A stretch of 64,000 nt of DNA from Hyparrhenia diplandra (taxonomy: Eukaryota > Streptophyta > Magnoliopsida > Poales > Poaceae), in contig JADLZK010009398.1 in the NCBI GenBank assembly GCA_015847255.1, positions 248,001 through 312,000 of the forward strand, given 5' to 3'. Position 1 is the stretch's first letter. Each line of letters starts with the position of its first letter. The translations under genes and the position numbers were made by a program. The notes beneath the pieces were generated by a model that was not told where the DNA came from, searched no databases, and was given only the letters and a program-made list of their open reading frames with translations. Below, piece after piece: positions 22,677 through 34,172 of the stretch.

Positions 22677-25600
22677 GTCAAGTAATGAAGCTTAGTGCTA
22701 CTATATCCCAATGTCAAGTCATGACAAGTGAAGTCCAAATGAGCTACAACATACAAGTGCAATGATCCTAGTTGTGGTAATTTATTGGATATTTGAAGGC
22801 TTGCAAGAATATTTGAAGATGAAGCTTGCTATATGATGATCTTAGGCTACAAAGGTATATATCTAGTTGATCACATATATTTGGGTGCATATGAGTTGAT
22901 TGAATTGGATATATATGCATATGTTGTTTGCTATGAGATGCTTGAATGGATTCAACGCTTAGTAGTCAAATTTGAGTTGGTTTGAATGGATATGATCATG
23001 AGATGACCTCTATTATGTGATTTCAATGGAAATATGTCTTGTGATGGTATTCAAACAAGTTAGCATCAAGTTTGATTCAAATTGATGAAGCATAGCTCAA
23101 TTGCTCAAATCTGTCCACTATTGCAAAATCTGAGTGAGCTGTGATCTTAGTCATGTTTGGAAGATCAAACCTTATTGGATTGACTTGAAATTTTGTGTGC
23201 ATGCTCTATACTTATGGTAGAAGTTGCTCTAAAGATTTTATGATGAGAAGATAAGGGATACTTCGGTTTTGGAGTGGAACTTGTCAACCATGTTGCAGCA
23301 GCTTTCAGCATGAGTAGTGTGGGAAGATGTGAAAACTGGTAGCAATCTAGAAGGAGTATGAAGCTCAAATTTTTATGGCTGCTAGATGACTTAGTGTTGC
23401 ACATCTCCACAAAATTTCGTAGCATTTCAACATGTACATTGAGAGTTATGGACTATTCTTTGAGATGTACAAAATCTGCCAGAAAAGTGACAAACATTGG
23501 ATTGATTAAGAGTCACTTTGATTGAAAGGTTCTCAAGTTGGAATCATGATTATAAGTATTTGAGGCACCTAAGTTTGGTTTTGAATTGAGTTAGAAGCAT
23601 AACAAGCAATGAGTACAAAAGCCATTGATTTGGGGAGTGTACTTTGTGCACATCTAGTACTCAAGTTGGAGATCAAGACCAAGCTCAAGATGGAGAAACA
23701 AGTTTGAGTTCAAATGATCATTGTATCTCTTTAAGAAGAAAGAAAAGGATCTCAAGATTACTCATCATATCAAGTCCATCACTTGGATCAATCAATCAAA
23801 TTCAATTCAAGTGAGTGTCAAGAAGAATTCTTGGTGAGATCACTTCTCCCTAGAGAGGGCGTGTCGCCCATGAGTGGGATTGACAAGTTGGGATGCTTGA
23901 GGGGCCAACATGGAAGTGATGATCTAGGAATATTCAAGATACTTAGTTGAAGAAATCAAAGGGGGTTGATCAAGAAGAAGCAAGCAACACCCAAATAGAG
24001 AGATATCTCATGCAAAATTCAAGTAGTATTCTCTCATGCAAGCAAAGAGGATCAAAAGAGAGCAAGTCAACCACAATATGAAGATAGTGCACTTGATCTT
24101 TAGTGGTTCTCATTTCATATGGGTGAAGCATAGAATTCATATTGGTATATTTGGCCTTTACCAAGCTACTCAAATGGACTTCACATTGCTATTATGGAGT
24201 GATATTGGAATCATATTGACTATCCTCTACTCCATGATAGCAAAGGTATCATTGTATTGTGCATGATCATTTCATCCCTTACTAGTATGCGGTTAGTGCA
24301 TATAGTACATGCTTAGTAGGATCATGCATGACAAATGAAAGTTTTAAATTCATTGCTACCACTATTGCTTGAATGATTATATGATCTAGTGGTTTGTATA
24401 TGAATTTGTTCATGAGCTAGTGATCCCAAGTACTTGATCTATTTTGGAATGCTATCAAGTGACAAGTACAACATTGGCAAGATAACCCTTATACTTTATG
24501 AGGTGTGAAGAAGCTTGTCATTGGATCAAACCGACTTGGAAGCTATGGCAAATCATTTTGGTTCAAGTCAACAAGAAGAGGCTCATGGAAACAATCTAGT
24601 TCAAGAAGTGGTTACCACATTGCAAGATATATCATATCCCTACAAGTGGTATTTTTCATTCATGTGGTATTCTTGCTCACACACAAGTGGTACTTAGCGT
24701 ATCAATGGTGGTTCCACAAGTGATCATCAACTTTAAGTGATCAATTCAACTCAAGGAAGCTACCCTCAAGAACTCAAGTGGATTGACATATGCTTTTTAC
24801 ATAGGAGGAGGTGCCCCACCTCAAGATCAAGGTCAAGGATCCTACGAGTGACCTATATGTGGCATTTCTAGGTGGTTTTCATGTTTCCACATGTGAGAGT
24901 TACAAGTGGTGTCATTCCAACATATGGTGGTGTCCATCAAAAATGAAGATTCAAGACTCAACCATCATCCCTAGTCACACCCTTTGTATAAAAAGAGGCA
25001 TACCTTTTATGGAAATTGATGACAAAGGGGGAGAGATTGGAACAAAGATATGAACATGGGGAGAATGGAACATGGACATGGATCATGAGGGAGCAAGATT
25101 GAAGATTAGAGGAGGATCAAAATTTTTGGACAAAAGAGAAGCACACAAGTTGGGGAGCAAGCTCATGGACTCGATTGATTGCATTTGATATGTGCATATT
25201 CATGTGCTTGCTTGCATTTGCATAAGTTTTTAAATATTTATATGCAATGCTTGTGTGGTGTATGCTAGTTATAGAACTTGCTTGATGATATGGTAACTAG
25301 CATGCATAGGTTGTAGCTAGACATATATATGCTTCATAAAAATCAAGTGCCATTACATATAATGTTGATCTCACATGGTATCTTGAGTTTTGATGTATGT
25401 CTAATTACATGGATGATGCTAAGGATGAACTTCAAATTTGCAACTCCGATTGGTATCACGCTTTAAAAGGTTTATCCTATACACCTTAGCATCACTTTGT
25501 AGTGTTAACCCTCCTAAAATTTCCATATTTATGTATGTGTGCAAACCTTGAATTCAAATCAATTGGGCACACATATAGGGGAGTTACCACTACCAAGTCA

Positions 25601-25754
25601 AGTTTTATGGTGCTTATCCAAATCTTGACATTGTGCTTAAATGTTGGATAAGTGACATAAAATCCAAACCAAGTTAACAATTTATACTTGTATGAAATGC
25701 TAGCTTGGAATCTAATCTTAAATTCCATATCTTTGTAGTGTTGCCATCAATTAC
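22677..25754 (+). other. 3.1-kb non-coding part of the TR-GAG element
   Basis: No protease DSG, integrase HHCC/DDE, RT YVDD or RNase H motif is seen in any frame on either strand, and ORFs are under 100 codons. The + strand is purine-biased with many CAAG/GAAG words. This replaces pol in the element. It ends in a PPT. Confidence 0.7.
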
Positions 25755-25770
25755 CAAAAAAGGGAGAGAT
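25755..25770 (+). other. PPT of TR-GAG element
   Basis: CAAAAAAGGGAGAGAT lies directly before the right LTR start TGAAAGGTCCC. Confidence 0.85.
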
Positions 25771-27940
25771 TGAAAGGTCCCTTGTGGTTTTAGTAATTGA
25801 GTGTCAGAACATTAGGTGAACTAATAATGTGTGATTGAGATAATACATGTGAGATTAGTTCACGTGTGGTGACGCAATGAAGGAGCTTTATTGCATATGA
25901 GACATGACATGGAGTCATGTGACCGAGGTGGTGAAGATCAAGACAAGGCTTGGCTTGATAGACCGGCTGCAAGTGTGAAGGGCAAGTCGAGGCGCTGAAG
26001 CTGGCGATGGACCGCGAGGCGGTGAAGCTTGGGCAAGACTTGGCGCCGACGGACCGACGCAACGGTGAAGAGCAAGTGAGGTCAAGATCGATGGACCAAT
26101 AGTGTCACGTGATGATATGAAGTGGATCATATCATTTGGTGATCGTGTTGGTGCATGTGTTGCATCGGCACTTGAGATGGAGCGGAATGGAAATGCGCTT
26201 AGGCAAAGGTATAACCTATAGGGCATTTCATTTCTCGCCGGTCATAAGGAGCTTAGAGAAGTTTATGACCGGGTTTAGGATAGATGGTCCGTATTTATCA
26301 AGAGGGGCAAACTTGTTTGCATATCGGTCATCTAGTGTCACTTGAGCGATCTAACTTTGCGATGTGTTAGGATCGAAGTGGCGTGGTAAGACCAAGAGAA
26401 AATCCTTTGAAAATGATTGTGAAAATGCTAACACACATGCACATGGTGTTGTACACTTGGTGGTGTTGGCACATTTGCAGAGGAGAAGTTGTTTTGGTGT
26501 TTCTGACACTTGGACTGCTCTTAGAGTGGAATACTGCTTTGATCCATTGTGAGTTGGATCAAGTAACCATGTGGGTTGTGTAGCCCTCTGAGTTAGCTTT
26601 CCATAGAGTCCAAGATCATCGAAAAACGGAGTTCGGATGAAGGAGATATCGCGCTTTTACCGAAAGCAAAGTGGTCCGACCGGTCGCGGTGACCGGACGC
26701 ACACGGGATCGACGCACCGACCGGAGGCTCCGGCCAAGGCCCGCGAGAGCTCTCGCAGCCCTGAATTTTGCGCTGTCCTGGCCAGCTGTAAGCTGTGATT
26801 TCGTCCCCAACGGCTAGTTTCGGTTTGGGCTATTTATACACCACATACCCGACTTGTTTCGGGTGCCGAGCACACTTGGGCCTTGGTGGCTTGTGTTGTG
26901 GTGCTTGAGAGCCCCTCCCACTCACTTGTGATTGATAGTGTTCATCCAAATCAAAGTGAGGAGTGATTCTAGTGCATTCGCGTTGAGAGATCGCGATTTG
27001 TGGCACTAGGTGATCGTGTTGCAAGCCGGTGTGCTTGTTGTTTGGAGGTTGCCACCTCCTAGACGGCTTGGTGGCAAGAGACTTCGTGAAGCACGCAAGG
27101 AAGCTTGTGCGGTGCTTCGAAAGTGGATTTGTGAGAGGTTCGTGCTCACCTCGCGGGGATCGCGAAGAGCGACACACTACGAGGGCGTGTCGGTGAGTAC
27201 CTCCCTTGTGCGTGTGGTGTCTTGCGGTGTGCCTTGAGAGACTCACTTGAGAGTGGTGTGTCTTGCGGTGCCTTCATGGGGCGTGCCTTGAGGGGCAAGT
27301 GATCGGAGAATCACAATCGAAGAACCATCTAGGTGAAACACCAAAGGAACCACCCAAGGTGTTGGTCGACACAACGAGGAGTAGGGGAAGTTGGCAAGCT
27401 TCCCGATACCTCGGTAAAAAAATCACCGGTGTCAACTTGTCTACTCTTTCCTGGAGTTTGCATTCTCCAAATCACAAGCTTCGTATTTACATTCATATAT
27501 ACCTTGTGCTTGTGCTTGTGGAGTAGTTCTTACAATTACTAGCTTGTGTAGCTTGTTAGTTGCTTTGCTTAGTTTGTGTAGCTAAGTAATTTGAGCCTTT
27601 GGGTTAGGCGTGTGTCGCCTTGTCCTTAGTGCATCTAGTGAGCTTAGGTTTGGCTTTGTGCCTTTGCTCATTAGAATTGTGTAGGAGCTTACCCTTGTTT
27701 GAAGTACTAGTGCATAGGTTTGTGTGACCTTGCAATAGAAACGGTTAGGAGCTCAAGCTAGGCTTATCACCTCATTTGCTTTGTGTAGGATCTTTTGTGA
27801 GGTGATTTAGAGTTATAGCTAGAGGGGTGAAGTCTTGGCTAAACGAATAGTTTCAATTCCGCACTATATTTGTTTAGCCGGCGCAATTAGTTTTAGAAAG
27901 GACTATTCACCCCCCCTCTAGTCCCCATCTCGACCCTACA
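25771..27940 (+). repeat. 3' LTR of TR-GAG element
   Basis: Near-identical to 18316-20530, ending CATCTCGACCCTACA and followed by the TSD AACAC. Differences are mainly small indels in CG-rich stretches, plus a loss of about 55 bp that includes the palindrome (near 26765-26790). Confidence 0.92.
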
Positions 27941-28850
27941 AACACCGAGCAATTCACGATGGAGAAGGACGAGACGAACGACTACCATTAACTCCCTCCT
28001 CTTCAAACGGTGGTTTGTGCAAAACTCTCACTCTCACATCTCACAATAATAATAAAAAGGGGAGAGAAGAGAAGGAGGAGAGATGAGAGAAGAGGTGATA
28101 AACCTTTCAACCCCAAGTTCCTTGTCCCGCTTTTTGTGATGACATCAAAAGACAAGCTTGGGGGAGCCTACAACCACACCGACCAATCACAACTCAAATC
28201 ATTGCGCCGACAAGCTAGCACAACCATGAAAGGTAAGTAAAGAGCTAGCTTGGGGAGGACTCCAAGAAAGGTAACGTGTATCTCACATTTTAATTATATT
28301 CTCTATCTTATAAAATGATGAGTTGTGCTAAAAAAAGGGGGATTCAATTCCTATACATATGAGCAATGAAAATGTTTAGCTTTAGTCCCTTGTTGAAATG
28401 ATGAATAGTTGCTCTGTCTTATGTTTTGGCCGTGTCTAGTTTATAATTCGAATTTTTCTAAAGTTTGGATTTAGTGGCTAAGACTAAAAAAACTCATCCC
28501 TGAAAAATCCGATTCTGTGGGTTGCATATCTAGTCTAAGTTGTTGCCAAGTATGATATGGTACAAATAGATTTACTATAATTTCGTAAAAAAGAGAAACT
28601 TGACATCCGGGAATCTAATTTGAAAGAAAAAGAGAAAAGATATCGGCTATGCTAAAAAAAAAGAGAAAGAAAAACGAGATGAAAAATGGATATGTGTCCG
28701 AGGGCCAGTAGAGCCCACATCTCAAAAAAAAAAAAAAAGGAAAGAAAGAGAGAAAATAAAAGAAAAAAAGTCTAGGGCGAGTAGAGCCCACCTCTCCAAA
28801 AAAAAAATATGTATATAGCAATAAAGCCCATACTTTTCTCGAAAAAAAAC
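27941..28850 (+). other. Gypsy internal region resuming after TR-GAG
   Basis: This continues the gypsy internal region. It includes AAGCTTGGGGGAG at 28154 and, at 28610-28860, an A-rich low-complexity tract. Two short units of the form AGTAGAGCCCAC followed by poly(A) (28707 and 28779) suggest local duplication. No ORF is supported. Confidence 0.5.
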
Positions 28851-29154
28851 AAATATAATCTAAATAAATAAATCCCTGATAAAAAGTTGATCAAAAGGAT
28901 GAATGAAAAGTATTTCTATTATAACCGTTCTATCTCGCAACCGCCCAAGGCTTTGAGACGCCTAAAAAGCCCCGCTACGATGAAAGGTAATAAAGGGTGA
29001 GCAAAGGCATGCCATTTTATTCAAACTATAGTAGAAAATCTTATTATAAACCCGGCACTTGTAAAATGTAATCGGCATAATAGCAACTCCCCGATCAACA
29101 ACCAAGTACCTATCTTTTTGCTCGAGGACGCGCAAAGGGTAAGCTTGGGGAGTT
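28851..29154 (+). repeat. Gypsy 3' tail and PPT (right copy)
   Basis: The partner of 13690-13992. It ends GTAAGCTTGGGGAGTT directly before the LTR start at 29155. Confidence 0.85.
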
Positions 29155-30515
29155 TGTTGACGGTCACTAACGACATATTTTTCCCTGGCCAACTTACTAC
29201 CATAAAGGAGTGAAACTATACCTTTTATACTCATATACATTTATTACTAATATATTTCCACTTGTAGTATCCGAAATGTATTTTGTAGTATTTATAATGA
29301 AAACAGGTGGAAAGATCGACCAAAGTACGAACCCTAGAAAGCGCATTTCGTAATACTTCAAGCCCGTGGTGGAAATGGACAAAAACGCCGGAGTTGGGCC
29401 GAGCAAACACCACCAGCCAGACTTTTCAAGCCCAACAACGCCACCCCGAAGCCCAAATTTTCTTAAACCTGGGGTGCCGCGCACTTCTTGGTCCGCTTCC
29501 CTCCCCGAGGCGGTTTCGCCCCTGTGTTTGGCGAGGCGGTGCATTACCTTCCATGGAGGGCGTTGTCGACGTTGGTTGGTCGGTTTAGCAAATTAGGTAG
29601 GTGTACCAAGGTCGGTTTGGCTCCTTCCATATGGGGAGGGACATTTTCCAACGAGCCCCCTCTCCTCTACCTATAAAAGGAGGCCCTCTCCCTCTTCCAC
29701 AACACACCAATTCATACACAACACAAGGAGGAGCCACAATGTAGAAGAGAGGAAGAAGCTCCCACTCCACTCCTATCTTCTTCTTCTTCCTCTTAGTTCT
29801 AATGGAGAGTGAGAGAGGGAAGGCTAGAAGAGGGCTTGGCCTCTTCTCCATGGAGTCCCAAAGTGTACCCCCCGGTGCATTGCGGATCTCGGGTGGCCGG
29901 AGTCTTGGGACTTGTCGGCACCCGCCACGCTTTGTACCTCTACAACCTTCTAATCATTTGGGTAAGAATGGTTTTGTCCCTCTTTCGTCTTATTACTCTT
30001 AAGCATATTATCTAGCTGTTATAGACTTCATGGGATTGATAGTCGTTCCTTCGGGCGGTGCTCAGGAGAAGGACCCGGGGGACGGGTAAGCCTTGTTAAC
30101 ACTTGGGGAGTAATAATCACTAGTGTAGACGTGGTGTCTAGACTAAGGGTTTTCTATCTTTTGTGGTGCATCCCACGGTTGAGGGGGTAGGCGGCCGGGT
30201 TGTGACAGCCTTGTCCGTCCTTTGTAATCCCCCACGTTCGGGTGTGGCGCGATTGCTAAATGCCGGTCTCCATCCCGGTTTGTGCGATTGTCGGTGCCCG
30301 GTGAGGACATAACAACCAAGTGATCCCCGCTAGAGAGTTTGAGCCCATAAAGATACCTCACCACCCATAGTTATCCTAGGGTGACTCTGTTTAGAGAGTA
30401 ATCACACAACCGTTCCTCGTGGAAATACGATACCCCGAATACTTCGGGTGAAATGCTATAACGACAATTCCGTGCGCTATGGATTCTTACGCATATACGT
30501 TAAGAAACGCCAACA
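29155..30515 (+). repeat. 3' LTR of the gypsy-type element
   Basis: This 1,361-bp LTR starts TGTTGACGGTCACTAACGAC and ends AAACGCCAACA, with a TATA box CTATAAAAGG at 29671-29680. It is followed by AATATGTATT with no PBS, so it is the outer right end of the array. Confidence 0.9.
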
Positions 30516-31380
30516 AATATGTATTAACAAGTATATCTAAGGTTCAACAAGTAAGCAAACTTGATGGTATTCCACATATTATAGAAGCAAAGGCCAAATT
30601 GTGTGTTGTTGTATTGGAAGATTATGTAAACAATCTAGTTCAAGCAAAAGACAACAACAAATGGAATCAATGAAATGGCTTATATATTGTGGGATATCAT
30701 AGCATCACGTGAGCAAGCATGTTTGGCAAATGACAAATGAGATATGAGTTGATGATTTCTGTTTGGTCTCTATGATGGCTTGCTTTACATGAATAAGAAG
30801 TGTTTGGAGTGTCAAGCCAAAATGGATAGAATACAAGGAACCGTGAATTGGCTTGACCATATTGATGTCGATCCATGTATGTCTCTATGTGAGTCAAACC
30901 AAAGCTTGATTGGTCTCAACATTCATATCTAGAAGATAATAAAGGATCAAAATATTGAAGAAATGGTTATTCAATGGATGCTTAATGTGATGTGACTTGA
31001 GTATGTCTTGATAAGGTGAAGATAGCAAGGAAAGGGCTTCGAGGTACTAAGTGAAGGTGAAGGGCAAGCGACGGCTTGGGACCGAGGTACCATGGCTAGG
31101 TGAAGAGAGTACTTGCATTTAGTCGAGGAACTAATCAAACTATGATGAGTCATATTGTGTTGAGGATCAAATCATTAATGGAAGTGACTTGAAGCCATGA
31201 GTTGAAATTTATATTTGTGGAAATGGTTCAAGTCACATGCTCAAGATACATTTGCTCTAAGAGATGAGACAAATATGATAGAGGGTGATGTACCGTGTTG
31301 ATGGAACCCCTCACGTGCAATGGATAGCAACCTAGACTCATGGAGGTTTAATCTCATTTATGTTTTGAATATTGAATTTA
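30516..31380 (+). other. Unassigned sequence right of the gypsy LTR
   Basis: AT-rich sequence with a 64-codon frame at 30479-30673 (LDGIPHIIEAKAKLCVVVLE) that shows no known motif. Positions 31010-31130 (GAAGGGCAAGCGACGGCTTGG) resemble, in style only, the CG-rich block of the TR-GAG LTR. It may be the 5' part of the truncated LTR that ends at 32530. Confidence 0.3.
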
Positions 31381-32530
31381 GGAAAAGGCGTATTATAAAG
31401 AGGGATCAAGGACAATTGGTCAACTGTTGAACCAAATGCTAAAATCCTACCAACTGATCACCTCTCCTACCCAAAATGACCAACCAAATTTCACATCCAA
31501 ATTCTCTGTTTTGGGACCAAGGTAGTGTCGCGGGTTGAGTGAGGCAGTGCCGCGCTCAATCTGACCGTTGGGCTCGAGGGGTATAAATACCCTTTTCGCC
31601 CTTCCCCCATGGTCACCCTTTCTTCCCAAACGTCTATTTCGTGGAAGAACAAAACCAAAGCTCTTTCTCTCTCTCCTCCATTGTTGCTCCTCCACTCCCC
31701 AAGCTAGATTTCGATTCCCACCATCAAATCTTGAGGGAGATGGCAGCAAACTTCGATTGGAGACCGGATCTACAAGCTTCCCCACCTTGAAAGAGCATTT
31801 GGTTCAAGCGTTTGGCCGGTGTGCTAGGGTTCTTTACTCTTGGAGCTTGCTCCTAGCCGGCTAGGCGTCGCCCTAGAGCTTGCCAACTTGTGTGGCAGCC
31901 TAGGGAGGTTTGTAACCTCACTCAAAATCAAGAAAATCACCACTCATCTTAAGGGTTCACTCCCTTGACTTGAGAACGAGGGAAAAGGCTAGCCTTTGTG
32001 GTGAGCTAATCCTTTTATGGATACCTCAACAACGTGGACTTAGGCCAGCCATTGTGGCGATGTTGAACCACGGTAAAAAATCGTTGTGTCACCGTGTGCT
32101 TCATCTTTATATTCATGCAGTTTTAGGGTTTGAAGTTGATTTTTCTCTTGGTAAAGGATTACGTGGTATACAATTTTTGAGCTATATTTTATCTTGATAT
32201 TGCAGGGCTGAGATACTTAGGGTACCTAGTTTCTACCTACAAAGTTTCATCTTTGTTCGCTTAAATATCGTAGCGAGGGATTAAAGCACGCCAAGCAAGG
32301 CAAAAGCATCACGCTCTATTCTAATAAAATCTCGAAATGAACTTTTGCAGGATTCTTATTGAGTATCTCATCATCATCTTCACCAAGTTTGAGCTGTGCA
32401 GGACTCCTCGACCTCGGGGAGATAGTTCAAGCCTTAGTCTTAACTTGTGTTTTTTGAGCTGAAATTTTTGTAGGCTTATTCACCCCCCTCCCCCTGTCTA
32501 GGCCATCTTCTCGACATCAAGGTCCTTACA
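31381..32530 (+). repeat. Truncated Copia-type LTR (promoter and 3' end)
   Basis: A TATA box GTATAAATAC at 31581-31590 is followed by a leader-like CT-rich stretch. The segment ends CACCCCCCTCCCCCTGTCTA, then CATCTTCTCGACATCAAGG and TCCTTACA. The CACCCCCCT...CTCGA...TACA ending closely mimics the Copia-type LTR ends at 20530 and 27940. No PBS follows. The left boundary is not clear, and no ATAGT duplication is seen upstream. Confidence 0.5.
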
Positions 32531-32598
32531 ATAGTGACTTTTGGTGCAACTCACTTGGTTCCACATGTACATGTCATTATTTAATTATAGGTATAAAT

Positions 32599-33018
32599 AT
32601 GTCACAAAGTGCGAGCTCATCAAAATTCAACTCTCAGTTCGTCGGCAGCCCAACAATGCTTTATTGGGAAGGTCATAACTCATCCATCCTGAGTGCGATT
32701 GAGGTCAATGAGCACTTGATTGAAAGCTTATTTGATCAACTTTCAAATAGATCTGGTCCCACATCAATACCATGTCATAAAGGCCTTCAAATCAGCAAGG
32801 GATTATGTCGATGTTTCTATCGAGAGCTACATCGTCGTCATGGGCTTGTTATCCTTTATTGGGACCCTAGACCAATTGAAAGCACGCCCAAAAGAGAGGA
32901 AGAACATACCAAGGAGGCCTTTAGACGTCCTCCACCTTGGCCACCACCTTAGAGGTCAACAAGGGCGTCCAAGCCAAGTTGGAGGCCCACTCCACGCCAA
33001 GTTTGAGTCAAAGTGATG
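32599..33018 (+). pseudogene. Unrecognised degraded ORF
   Basis: A frame from ATG 32599 (MSQSASSSKFNSQFVGSPTM) shifts near 32720 into a second frame (32720-33016) ending GGPLHAKFESK. An intron-like TTTAATTATAG precedes the ATG, and a 3'-UTR-like AT-rich tail with TGTAATGTA repeats follows. I do not recognise the product. It could be a fragment of a transposon accessory protein or of a host gene. Confidence 0.3.
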
Positions 33019-33238
33019 CCATGCCCAATACTTTTGGATGGATGAAAATTGGAAATTTGGTTTGATGGATGCAAACTAGAACTTGTTGTAATGTACTCGC
33101 GGATGGCTTGTGAGCCATTTGTAAACGGAGACTAAAAGTTATGTGAACTGGTGGTCAATGTTCAGAATTTTATTTTAATGTAATGTAATGTTAGCTATGG
33201 TGACCTCTTTTGTGTTTGACATGTTGATGACCAGTAGG

Positions 33239-33372
33239 TCAAATATGATGATGAAATGTTGCAAATATCTTTTTAACAAGTTTTGGGTTGTTTCTAACAA
33301 AATACGACCATGAAATGTTGCAAATATGATTTTTATTACAAATTCGGGCTGTTTCTAAATAAAAAAAAACTG
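33239..33372. repeat. Imperfect tandem duplication, about 60 bp
   Basis: Two adjacent units share GATGAAATGTTGCAAATAT (or CATGAAATGTTGCAAATAT), then a T-rich stretch, then GGGTTGTTTCTAA or GGGCTGTTTCTAA. The units are about 33247-33308 and 33309-33371. Confidence 0.6.
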
Positions 33373-33682
33373 AAATTTGTTGCTTTGGCATCAACAGCCC
33401 CTGCCTTTGCAATACATTTGGTGCCAAAATAAATGAGCCCACCGAGTGGCACCCAAGGAAACGGATTGGAGCTAACTTTCATAATGGCTTACAGGTAAAA
33501 GGCTCTCAAAGTATCTGGTGTGATCTTTTTTTTTTTCCACCAAGAATCGATTATAGGTGGAAAAAAATAGGTATGATGTCTTACTTCCTCAAACTATATA
33601 TTTTAAAATTTAATGATTGTTAAAATACTTAAAGTTTAACCTTGACCTTGTCTAAAATAACAAAAAATGGAAATAGAGGGGT

Positions 33683-34172
33683 TGTCATGACCCAGAAATA
33701 GGGCCCGGGAGGACAGCTCGCTTGGCGCCGCGCCGCCCCTCCTTTCCGCGGATTCTTCGGCAATTAATTCAGGAATAAAGGAGGAAAATATATAGGATTA
33801 TCTTTAGGCGTTTTGGTGTGCAAAGGGATATCTCATCTATAAGGGAGGCCCTTATTAGAAAATAAATAAATAGGATATGCTTGTAAAAGGTATTCCAATC
33901 TATAAGGAAAGCTTTAGAGAGATTGCTTGAGATACAAGTCCCACTAGCCGGGCTATATAAGTAAGAGGTCCGTAATCTTTCAGGGGCAACAAGCAAATAA
34001 ATAAATTTATCCCAATCTCTCTTCCTCTCTCGCGCCCCCGCCCTCACCGCCGCGCCTTTCCCGGCCACGGGCCCGCGCCCACGCCGCCACCACCACCATC
34101 GCCGCCACCTTCTCCTCTCTTCCAATCCCCAATCTATGTGTCGCTCCGCCCAATCTAGCCGGAAACCCGATA
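33683..34172 (+). repeat. 5' LTR of chromovirus-like element
   Basis: Starts TGTCATGACCC, has TATA box GGCTATATAA at 33951-33960 and ends GGAAACCCGATA, where the right LTR ends GGAACCCGACA. It is about 80 bp shorter than the right LTR, largely in the CG-rich parts. Confidence 0.85.

Larger units (their letters stand above)
18316..27940 (+). mobile_element. Gag-only Copia-type element (TR-GAG candidate)
   Basis: It is a complete element with LTRs 18316-20530 and 25771-27940, an initiator-Met PBS at 20531, a PPT at 25755-25770 and TSD AACAC. The internal region (20531-25770) codes only for gag, up to 22676, and then has 3.1 kb without any recognisable pol. Terminal-repeat elements with only gag are known in plants as TR-GAGs and must be mobilised by the pol of an autonomous Copia. 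PPT and LTR ends resemble the Sirevirus type. Confidence 0.85.
15355..30515 (+). mobile_element. Gypsy-type non-autonomous LTR element, interrupted by a TR-GAG insertion
   Basis: The internal region is 15355-18315 plus 27941-29154 (about 4.2 kb once the nested element is removed), with a PBS at 15362 and a PPT ending at 29154. No protease, RT, RNase H or integrase motif is seen on either strand. Phrases such as AAGTGTGGGGGAAG (17287) and AAGCTTGGGGGAG (28154) are typical of the region after pol in Athila/Tat-like elements. It would depend on proteins from an autonomous relative. Confidence 0.75.
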
